NCBI RefSeq assembly: GCF_003337355.1
Contig: NZ_QPJW01000001.1
Coordinates: 496,001-560,000 of the forward strand
Source of the DNA: Fontibacillus phaseoli
Lineage (GTDB): Bacteria > Bacillota > Bacilli > Paenibacillales > Paenibacillaceae
DNA length: 64,000 nt
Reading direction: 5' to 3'
A program made the position numbers and the translations under genes. Positions 57,887-64,000 of this stretch are shown one piece after another. How positions within the stretch are numbered: the stretch's first letter is position 1; every line of letters begins with the position of its first letter. A model generated the notes under the pieces. It saw nothing but the letters and a program-made list of their open reading frames with translations. It was not told where the DNA came from and did no database searches.

Positions 57887-58933
57887 ATGGCAGGAGGTTC
57901 CTGGGACCCGACCGCACTTCCGGTTCGGCCCGGCCTATACATTAACTTTGTCGAAGCGGCGGCGGCTCAGATTCGCGGAGGCGCACGCGGCACGGTCGCA
58001 ATTCCGCTTCTGGCTTACGGATCGAATGCGCAGGCCAAAACGTTTTATACGATTGAGTCCGAAAAGCAGGCGGTCGATACGTTCGGCCTTGCGAATGTAC
58101 ATTCGATTCTTCTCACGCTTCAAGGCGGTGCAAAAGAAGTACTCGTATACACAATGCCGTCGACGCCGGTTGCAGAGGATTACGTCGATATGCGCGATGC
58201 TTTTGACACGCGCCAATTCAACGTATTCGTTTTCGACGGCGAGTACGAGGTGACGGAGCAGGCCGCGACCAAAACGTGGTTAACACGCAACCGCGAGGAA
58301 GGCAAGCATTTTATTGCGGTAATCGGCGGCGACGACGCGACCGACGCGGACCCGACAGTAGGCAACGCACGGACGACGCTAAATAAGGACGATTATATCG
58401 TCAATCTGATTTCCGGCGTAAAAATCGGAACTGAAACGTTCAACTCGTCCGAGTATGCGCCGTGGGTGGCCGGCCTTATCGCCGGTACAGCGATTAACCG
58501 CTCGACGACATACGCACAAGTTCCGGCCGATGACGTTACAAAGCGCCTGACGAATGCGCAGATTAAGGCGGCGCTGCAGGCGGGCTCGCTCGTGTTCGTA
58601 CATGACGGCGAAAAAGTGAAAATCGAGCAAGGCCTCGCTACATCCGGTAAGAAAATCCGTTCGATTCGCGCACGTCAATCGATTTCGACGGATATCATGC
58701 GGACGGCTGCGGACAGCTATATCGGGAAATTGAACAACAACGCGGACGGGCAGGCAACGCTCATCGTCGCTGTAAAGGCGTATCTCGAATCGCTGGAACG
58801 GAACGACGTACTTACTGCGCCCGTTGTCGAACTTGATCCGGATAATCCGAGCGTGGGGGATGCGGTGTTCTTGCGTGTAGGTTATTCGGAGGTCGACAGC
58901 ATCGAGCGTATCTTCCTCACAATCAACATTTAA
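57887..58933 (+). CDS. Contractile tail sheath protein (XkdK-like)
   Basis: 348 residues from ATG 57887, with AAGGAGG upstream. MAGGSWDPTALPVRPGLYIN, FVEAAAAQIRGGARGTVAIP at the N-terminus, a central insert, and ARQSISTDIMRTAADSYIGK near the C-terminus are the XkdK sheath pattern. It marks the phage as a myovirus-type with a contractile tail. Confidence 0.93.
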   Translation: MAGGSWDPTALPVRPGLYINFVEAAAAQIRGGARGTVAIPLLAYGSNAQAKTFYTIESEKQAVDTFGLANVHSILLTLQGGAKEVLVYTMPSTPVAEDYVDMRDAFDTRQFNVFVFDGEYEVTEQAATKTWLTRNREEGKHFIAVIGGDDATDADPTVGNARTTLNKDDYIVNLISGVKIGTETFNSSEYAPWVAGLIAGTAINRSTTYAQVPADDVTKRLTNAQIKAALQAGSLVFVHDGEKVKIEQGLATSGKKIRSIRARQSISTDIMRTAADSYIGKLNNNADGQATLIVAVKAYLESLERNDVLTAPVVELDPDNPSVGDAVFLRVGYSEVDSIERIFLTINI

Positions 58934-58945
58934 GGCGGTGATAAA

Positions 58946-59395
58946 GTGACAGCAATTTTAGACTCGCGGAAAGTTATTAACGGAAACTTCGGCCAGGTCT
59001 TCGATCAGGACGGAAACTGGCTTACGAATATCACCGGTTGTGAGGCGACGATTGAAATCGGACTCGAAGAAATCAAGCTCGCCGGGACGCGGTGGCTCGG
59101 CAACAAAGTCACGACGCTGAAAGGAGCCGGCTCGCTAAGCGGCTATCTCGTAACGTCCGAGTTTATCGAAAAAGCGATGCAGGTTATGGACGACGTAAGC
59201 TCGCCGTTTGTAACGGAGCTTGTCGTTAAACTCGATGATCCGGAATCGTTCGGCGCGTATCGGGTCCGCCTGAAAAACGTCACGTTTGATAAGATTCCGC
59301 TGATTAATTACGAAGTCGGCGCAATCGTTGAACATGAGCTAACGTTCGTTTTTTCTGGCGCGGAGGTCATGGATAAACTCCGGCCGACAGTGTAA
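58946..59395 (+). CDS. Tail tube protein (XkdM-like)
   Basis: 149 residues from GTG 58946 after AGGCGGTGA. TAILDSRKVINGNFGQVFDQ, DGNWLTNITGCEATIEIGLE, LAGTRWLGNKVTTLKGAGSL matches XkdM tube proteins. Follows the sheath gene, as in PBSX-like phages. Confidence 0.92.
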   Translation: MTAILDSRKVINGNFGQVFDQDGNWLTNITGCEATIEIGLEEIKLAGTRWLGNKVTTLKGAGSLSGYLVTSEFIEKAMQVMDDVSSPFVTELVVKLDDPESFGAYRVRLKNVTFDKIPLINYEVGAIVEHELTFVFSGAEVMDKLRPTV

Positions 59396-59409
59396 AAGAG
59401 CGCACTATT

Positions 59410-59434
59410 GCGGGGTCTTCGGACTCCGCTTTTT
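59410..59434 (+). terminator. Terminator after tube gene
   Basis: GCGGGGTC (59410-59417), loop TTCG, GACTCCGC (59422-59429), TTTTT. One mismatch. It likely lowers downstream expression relative to sheath and tube. Confidence 0.85.
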
Positions 59435-59465
59435 AATTCGAAATTAACGGAGGATGATATAAATA

Positions 59466-59864
59466 ATGGCGAAAACAGTGGTTAAAAACGGACTTGAGGC
59501 GCTCCTCGGCGCAACACTTGACGTACAGGACGTAGTCTATATTTCGCGGCTTAAGACGCACTTTACGGTGAAGGCGCTGGATCAGGCGGAAATGACCCGG
59601 GCGCGTGACCAGGCGACAATCCCGACGCGAAAGGGCGAGAAGGAACTCGACGGTCAATTGTTTAACGCGGTGCTTATCGCAAAGGGTTGCGTCGATCCGG
59701 ACTTTTCGGACAAGGCACTAATTGCGCATTATGGTGCTACGGACGCGGCGGACTGCGTGACAAAGGCGCTACTGCCCGGTGAGATTGCGAAAGTGTTGAC
59801 GGCGATTATGAAGATTTCGGGATTCGACGATGAGGAAGAGTTGATCGAAGACGCAAAAAACTAA
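59466..59864 (+). CDS. Tail assembly chaperone, short form (XkdN-like, gpG)
   Basis: 132 residues from ATG 59466. YISRLKTHFTVKALDQAEMT, ATIPTRKGEKELDGQLFNAV, LLPGEIAKVLTAIMKISGFD is the XkdN pattern. The frame ends EDAKN-stop on a slippery AAAAAAC, so part of the ribosomes should shift to make the longer form. Acts with the tape measure during tube assembly. Confidence 0.88.
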   Translation: MAKTVVKNGLEALLGATLDVQDVVYISRLKTHFTVKALDQAEMTRARDQATIPTRKGEKELDGQLFNAVLIAKGCVDPDFSDKALIAHYGATDAADCVTKALLPGEIAKVLTAIMKISGFDDEEELIEDAKN

Positions 59865-60067
59865 TCAGGGCGGGCGGTGTCCCGTTTCTTTTGCATGCGA
59901 TTTTTCAGCGGCACCATATTCCGCCCGACGAAGTTTACGCGAAAGACCGGCGTCACCAAATGTTTATGTACGCGTCGATGATGCTCGTTTTTGAAGAGGA
60001 AGAGAAAGAGCGGAAGACGGCCGAACGTGAAGATCGAATACGTCGGATTAACGCGGGAGGGAGGTAG
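59466..60067 (+). CDS. Tail assembly chaperone, frameshifted long form (gpGT)
   Basis: A -1 slip on A-AAA-AAC (59855-59861) joins the short form to a second frame: KLIRAGGVPFLLHAIFQRHH, IPPDEVYAKDRRHQMFMYAS, MMLVFEEEEKERKTAEREDR and a stop at 60065-60067. The extension has no start codon or ribosome site of its own in a fitting place, and its sequence is clearly coding. This is the gpG/gpGT arrangement of long-tailed phages. The fusion would be about 199 residues. Confidence 0.85.
59855..59861 (+). promoter_or_regulatory. Programmed -1 frameshift site (AAAAAAC)
   Basis: Zero frame reads GCA AAA AAC TAA; slipping back one base reads AAA AAA CTA ATC. The heptamer A AAA AAC fits the X XXY YYZ rule and lies right before the zero-frame stop. 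Confidence 0.85.
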
Positions 60068-60072
60068 TTTAT

Positions 60073-62094
60073 ATCGCTTTCGATCTCGTAGCAAAATTAA
60101 AGCTCGTAGATAACATTTCTGCCCCACTAAAAAAAGTCGAAAAGCAAATGGAGCGCGTCAAAAAGGCGACGGATACATACCGGGACGCGACCGGACGCCT
60201 CCGTGACGCAAATGGGAAATTCGTGTCATCCGGCGATAGAACGCGCGGAAAGCTACTTGATATCGATAAGGCCGCACAAAAAGCCGGCAAGTCACTCGGC
60301 GGTTTGGCTAAAACTGGCGCATCTGCATTCGGTAGCCTGGCGAAAAGTGCGGCGAAGTTCGGAGCGCTGGCTGGGGTCGGATTCGCTGCATATGCCGGTT
60401 ATTCCAGCGTTAAAAAGGCGATGAGTTTCGAGGCGCAAATGTCTTCGATCCAGGCGTTGACCGGCGCAACGAAAGAGCAGATGCAGCAAATGCAGTTGCT
60501 TGCCCTCCAACAAGGCGCGCTCACGAAATACTCGGCGTTGGAATCCGCAAAGGCTATAGAAGAACTGTTAAAGGCCGGTATGACGACCGCCCAAGTTCAA
60601 GCGGATGGTCTAAACGCAGCACTAAACCTCGCAACGGCTGGCGGATTGGAGCTTACGGAAGCTGCCGAGACAATGGCGACATCTCTCAACGCGTTCAAAA
60701 AGGACGGGCTCACGGCTGCGCAAACCGCGGATATACTTGCGGGTACGGCGAACGCCGCAGCTACAGACATTCGCGGGATTGGTTACGGGATAGCGTCGGC
60801 CGGTGGCGTTGCGGATATGGCCGGCGTGTCGTTCCGGGATCTTAATGCGGCGATCGGTCTGATGTCGAATGACGGACTCAAGAACGGGTCAGATGCGGGT
60901 ACAAGCTTTAAATCAATGTTAATGTACCTGCAGCCACAGACGGAGAAAGCTGCGGAACTCTTCGAAAGACTCGGCATCGGCGTAGGCAAGGCGAACAAGT
61001 TCTTCGAAAACGGTAAATTGAAGAGCCTCGATCAAGTTGCGGAAATACTCCAGAAGATAACGAAGAACATGTCCGATCAGGAGCGCGTTGCAACCTTTCT
61101 GGACTTGTTCGGAACCGACGGGGTAAAGGCGGCAACCACACTTTATAAGGCTGGTTCGAAGGGCGTTAAAGAATTTTATAGAAACATGAGTACGACAACA
61201 GCGCTCGAAGTCGCTCGGAAAAAAATGGACAATGCGGCCGGTGCGGTTGAGCAATTCCAGGGCGCAATCGAGACGCTGCAGATTTCCGCGTTACTTCCGA
61301 CGATGCCTCTGATTAGCGACTTCGCGAATGCCGCGGCCGAAATGGTGATACAGTATACTCCGCAAATCACTGCTGCGTTTGAGCGGATGAGTGCAAAAAT
61401 CAAGAAATACATCGCTAGTCACTACACAAATAACCCTGAGTTCCAAAAACTAACCACACTTGAGAGCAAGATTAAGTTTGTATTTGAGGATATTATGACA
61501 ACCTTCAACGCCTGGTTAGGCGGCGGCGGTCGGGAAAAAATCGAGAAAATTGCAGCATCTGTTATCAAATTCCTTGCGGGGGCACTCAAAGCGTCCGATC
61601 CTCTGATGCAAGCAGCCATAAAGATCGGTGTTTCGGTTGGTGAGGGGATTTTAAAAGGGATTCTCTCGGTTGATACGTTAAAAACATTGATGGGCGGTAA
61701 AGGCGCTGATTTTTACAAAGGGATAGTCAGCGAAGGCGGCACATTGAAGGAATCGCAACCATACCAGGTGAAGCCGGAGACCCTGGATTGGGTTCTAAAC
61801 CCTTTAAGTTCTAAGTCTTATTCTGGCGGAAATATCGCGAAGGATAATCCTTTCCCGCAGTTTCCTGGACATGCCGCTGGACTCAATCGCGTCCCTTATA
61901 ACGGATACCCGGCGCGCTTGCATCGCGACGAAATGGTCCTCACGCGTACAGAAGCGCAGTCTTACCGGGAATCTGGCGGTAATGGCGGAGGAAGCGCCCG
62001 GCCTATCGTAATCAACTTGAACGGCGTGACCATTCGCGAAGATGCGGATATAGACCGTTTAGCTGCGAAGCTCGCCCACGTATTGGCGCAATAA
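60073..62094 (+). CDS. Tail tape measure protein, apparent ATC start
   Basis: 673 residues from ATC 60073. GGGAGGGAGG ends 8 nt upstream. The frame is closed by TAA at 60049 and has no ATG, GTG or TTG before ATG 60148. The first 25 residues (AFDLVAKLKLVDNISAPLKK) are the classic tape-measure N-terminus. Then a coiled coil, a Phage-MuF-like minor tail core (AGYSSVKKAMSFEAQMSSIQ, ALTGATKEQMQQMQ), hydrophobic helices and a C-terminal GHAAGLNRVPYNGYPARLHR, DEMVLTRTEAQ segment. Shorter than most tape measures, so a short tail. Confidence 0.9.
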   Translation: MAFDLVAKLKLVDNISAPLKKVEKQMERVKKATDTYRDATGRLRDANGKFVSSGDRTRGKLLDIDKAAQKAGKSLGGLAKTGASAFGSLAKSAAKFGALAGVGFAAYAGYSSVKKAMSFEAQMSSIQALTGATKEQMQQMQLLALQQGALTKYSALESAKAIEELLKAGMTTAQVQADGLNAALNLATAGGLELTEAAETMATSLNAFKKDGLTAAQTADILAGTANAAATDIRGIGYGIASAGGVADMAGVSFRDLNAAIGLMSNDGLKNGSDAGTSFKSMLMYLQPQTEKAAELFERLGIGVGKANKFFENGKLKSLDQVAEILQKITKNMSDQERVATFLDLFGTDGVKAATTLYKAGSKGVKEFYRNMSTTTALEVARKKMDNAAGAVEQFQGAIETLQISALLPTMPLISDFANAAAEMVIQYTPQITAAFERMSAKIKKYIASHYTNNPEFQKLTTLESKIKFVFEDIMTTFNAWLGGGGREKIEKIAASVIKFLAGALKASDPLMQAAIKIGVSVGEGILKGILSVDTLKTLMGGKGADFYKGIVSEGGTLKESQPYQVKPETLDWVLNPLSSKSYSGGNIAKDNPFPQFPGHAAGLNRVPYNGYPARLHRDEMVLTRTEAQSYRESGGNGGGSARPIVINLNGVTIREDADIDRLAAKLAHVLAQ

Positions 62095-62104
62095 GGAGGT
62101 GTTT

Positions 62105-62776
62105 ATCGCGGAATTTTGGCTCAAGTTTAATAACGGCGCGGAGACATTACAGCTTCCGGTTAATCCGGACGCGATCTCAGTAACATCTACGCACGGATTT
62201 AAAGATATTGACGTAACAAATCTCGGCGAATATACGGTAATTGGTGGCGGCCAGTTGCGCGAGTATTCGCTTTCCTCATTTTTTCCACGTGATCACAACA
62301 CCTCTTTTTGCGCGGTTCCTTCGGTAGTTGATCCGTACGAGTGTGTCGCGATAATAGAGCGGTGGCAACGGTCCGGAAAGCCTACACGCTTTATCGTTAC
62401 AGGAACGCCGATTAATGTCGCGGTAACGATCCGGAGTTTTGAGTACTCGGAGCGAGGTGGGGAACCTGGCGACGTTTATTATACGCTCGGTTTAAAGGAA
62501 TACGTATTCCTGACGGTCAATAAAAAGGATGATAACAGCGCGGCGGGCGGCTCAGTTAGTGTAAGCATGCCGAAACTTAACGCCGCTGCTCGTCCATCAA
62601 CGCGCGAAACTCCGAAATCCTATACAGTTAAGGCCGGCGACTCGTTGTGGAAAATCGCTGCTAGGGTTTACGGTAATGGCGATGATTGGCGCAAGATTTA
62701 CGATAAGAATAAGAAAGTCATCGGTGCGAATCCGAATCTAATCAAACCGGGACAAAAGCTGGTGATTCCGTCATGA
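62105..62776 (+). CDS. LysM tail protein (XkdP-like), apparent ATC start
   Basis: 223 residues from ATC 62105. AAGGAGG ends 5 nt upstream; the GTG at 62099 overlaps that ribosome site and cannot be used with it. AEFWLKFNNGAETLQLPVNP is the family N-terminus (normally MxEFWLxFNNG). The C-terminal LysM is SYTVKAGDSLWKIAARVYGN, DDWRKIYDKNKKVIGANPNL, IKPGQKLVIP. It joins the tube tip or baseplate to peptidoglycan. ATGA overlap with the hub gene. Confidence 0.9.
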   Translation: MAEFWLKFNNGAETLQLPVNPDAISVTSTHGFKDIDVTNLGEYTVIGGGQLREYSLSSFFPRDHNTSFCAVPSVVDPYECVAIIERWQRSGKPTRFIVTGTPINVAVTIRSFEYSERGGEPGDVYYTLGLKEYVFLTVNKKDDNSAAGGSVSVSMPKLNAAARPSTRETPKSYTVKAGDSLWKIAARVYGNGDDWRKIYDKNKKVIGANPNLIKPGQKLVIPS

Positions 62777-63765
62777 CGAGAATAACCGTTTTATATGACG
62801 GTAAGCATTGGATTGAGCCTCTCATAAAATCCGCTGAATGGTCCGGTGATGTCGCGCAGCCACATCGGACTTTAACGTTGACTATATCCAATACGCTGAA
62901 CGGAAAGGAACAGGCCGTGCCGTTTGAAGTCGGAAAAGAGATCCGATTTTACGCGAACAATACCGGTCTGTTTCGCGGAATCATTTTCGAATATTACATT
63001 TCAGATCGTGGCGAGGCGGTTATCACGGCGCATGACGAAAACGTATATCTCACCAAAAACGTTGATACGCGCAAGTTTACGAAAATGACGGCCGGCGCGA
63101 TTTTAAAGGAAATTTGTAAAGCGTTCGAGGTGCCCGTCGGTTCGGTCGCGAACACGGGGTATGTAATCCCGAAAATGAATCTACATGGTACAACGCTGTG
63201 GGATATGATCGTGACCGCACTAACAGAGACGCGCAAACAGAACGGCCGCAAGTTCTCCGTATTTTCAAAGGGCGGTCTCTTGTACCTTCGCGAACGAAAA
63301 GAGGAAGTCGTTCGCTGGCACTTGGAACGAGGCGTAAACATAACCGGGGCCAGCCGGTCGCTGTCGATCGAAGATACGCGTACGGCCGTAAAGGTGGAAG
63401 CCGGCGAGGAAAAGAAGCGGAGTACCGCAGCGGCGAAGGATGCGTCAATGATCGCTAAGTATGGGCTGATGCAGCACTACGAAACGGCGAGTACAGACGC
63501 GAATAAATCGCAATTAGATCAACTCGCGAAGCAACGTCTCAAGGACCTGGCGAAAGTGGGCGAAGAAATCTCGGTTGAGGCGCTCGGAAACGTTGAGGTC
63601 ATCGCTGGAACAGCGGTGTACGCGTTTGAGTCAATGACGAAGTTGGCCGGCGGATTTTACGTAACTGCGGATAAGCATGTATTTGAAGAAAGCGCATACC
63701 GGATGGATGTTACGCTTTCGAAAACAGACGATTTGCCGGAAATTAATTACGAGGAGGCGGCGTAA
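62773..63765 (+). CDS. Baseplate hub protein (XkdQ-like)
   Basis: 330 residues from ATG 62773. RITVLYDGKHWIEPLIKSAE, WSGDVAQPHRTLTLTISNTL, then the gpD/gp27-like fold (GAILKEICKAFEVPVGSVAN) and a C-terminal helical and beta part. The XkdP-XkdQ order matches PBSX-like contractile tails. Ends YEEAA with the next ribosome site inside. Confidence 0.9.
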   Translation: MTRITVLYDGKHWIEPLIKSAEWSGDVAQPHRTLTLTISNTLNGKEQAVPFEVGKEIRFYANNTGLFRGIIFEYYISDRGEAVITAHDENVYLTKNVDTRKFTKMTAGAILKEICKAFEVPVGSVANTGYVIPKMNLHGTTLWDMIVTALTETRKQNGRKFSVFSKGGLLYLRERKEEVVRWHLERGVNITGASRSLSIEDTRTAVKVEAGEEKKRSTAAAKDASMIAKYGLMQHYETASTDANKSQLDQLAKQRLKDLAKVGEEISVEALGNVEVIAGTAVYAFESMTKLAGGFYVTADKHVFEESAYRMDVTLSKTDDLPEINYEEAA

Positions 63766-64000
63766 ATGCCCGTTGAAATGATCGAAGGAGCCGGCCGCAG
63801 CAAATTGCGCCATGTCATTCGGGAACTCGGCCACAACAAGGATGTTGATGTTGAGTTCGCGACGGTCCTTTCGCCGCTTCCAGATATTCGCGTTAAAGTC
63901 GACGGCCAACCGTTTGATCTCGACGCGGACGACGTAATAGTCTGCGAACACCTAACGATGCACAAACGTAAGGCTGCGATAAACGGCGCCGCGCCGGTTG
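63766..64000 (+). CDS. DUF2577-like baseplate protein (partial)
   Basis: ATG 63766 with GAGGAGGCGGCG upstream. GRSKLRHVIRELGHNKDVDV, FATVLSPLPDIRVKVDGQPF, DLDADDVIVCEHLT is the DUF2577 (XkdR-like) pattern following the hub gene. The frame stays open to the window edge. Confidence 0.78.
   Translation, partial: MPVEMIEGAGRSKLRHVIRELGHNKDVDVEFATVLSPLPDIRVKVDGQPFDLDADDVIVCEHLTMHKRKAAINGAAPV

Larger units (their letters stand above)
7715..64000 (+). mobile_element. Integrated contractile-tailed temperate phage (left ~56 kb)
   Basis: Order: integrase, early regulators, replication genes, methylases, terminase, portal, head, sheath, tube, tape measure, LysM protein, hub. Nearly every gene is on the plus strand, with ATGA overlaps and short spacers. 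Sheath and XkdK/M/N/P/Q-like genes show a myovirus-type virion. No disrupted structural gene is visible, so the prophage looks intact as far as seen. Lysis genes and attR are to the right. Confidence 0.95.

Noticed and set aside
62099..62104. GTG at 62099 as start of the LysM protein
   Set aside because: The codon overlaps the AGGAGG that would have to direct initiation; ATC 62105 has proper spacing and the conserved N-terminus.

Overview
The window is a junction between a Gram-positive, spore-forming bacterial chromosome (about 1-7.66 kb) and a large integrated temperate phage that fills the rest (about 7.7 kb to the right edge). The host part suggests a Paenibacillus-like Firmicute: it carries a Spo0E-type phosphatase, a short YkuD L,D-transpeptidase, a MocR regulator divergent from a PhzF enzyme, a WGxxGxxG-type secreted protein, strong AGGAGG ribosome sites and many TTG starts. 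The assignment is by gene content only.

Host region (1-7.66 kb): MarR regulator with a duplicated operator, SRAP (YedK/HMCES) protein, Spo0E-like protein, DinB-like protein, L,D-transpeptidase, ASCH protein, an orphan phi-LC3-type holin, PhzF/MocR divergent pair, a manganese-catalase remnant with an internal deletion, and small proteins. A strong promoter then drives tRNA-Leu(UAA), which is cut in its variable arm by the phage; the phage integrase follows directly.

Phage early region (7.8-20.3 kb): tyrosine integrase, winged-helix protein, HNH nuclease, sigma-70 factor, many small unknown proteins, DnaC-like helicase loader, DnaB-like helicase, Xre regulator, Toprim primase, then a divergent switch with a minus-strand HTH repressor-like gene facing a second sigma-like gene. 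Phage replication and nucleotide region (20.6-39 kb): SSB-like protein, PD-(D/E)XK nuclease, family A DNA polymerase, sliding clamp, DnaQ-type exonuclease, RecB/Cas4-like nuclease, RuvC-like resolvase, dNMP kinase, C5 and N6 DNA methyltransferases and a family of repeat proteins built on a REVKRKA-type module. Transition region (39-47.5 kb): methylase remnant, a region-4-like regulator, a DNA methylase followed by a likely EVE-like/PD-(D/E)XK nuclease, an SOS-box-controlled YolD-like operon divergent from an ATP-dependent DNA ligase, and a winged-helix protein. Late region (47.6-64 kb): small and large terminase with an HNH gene between them, portal, a MuF head protein carrying a C-terminal toxin-like domain with a probable immunity gene, scaffold, capsid, connectors, sheath, tube, frameshifted tail chaperone, tape measure, LysM protein and hub. 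The sheath shows a contractile-tailed phage (XkdK/M/N/P/Q-like order). Lysis genes, the baseplate end and attR lie beyond the window.

The most notable signals are: at least six phage genes whose only well-placed start codon is ATC or ATT; a three-copy, exactly spaced promoter/operator motif; two LexA/DinR boxes; a capsid-linked toxin/immunity pair; and a likely modification-sensing nuclease beside a DNA methylase.
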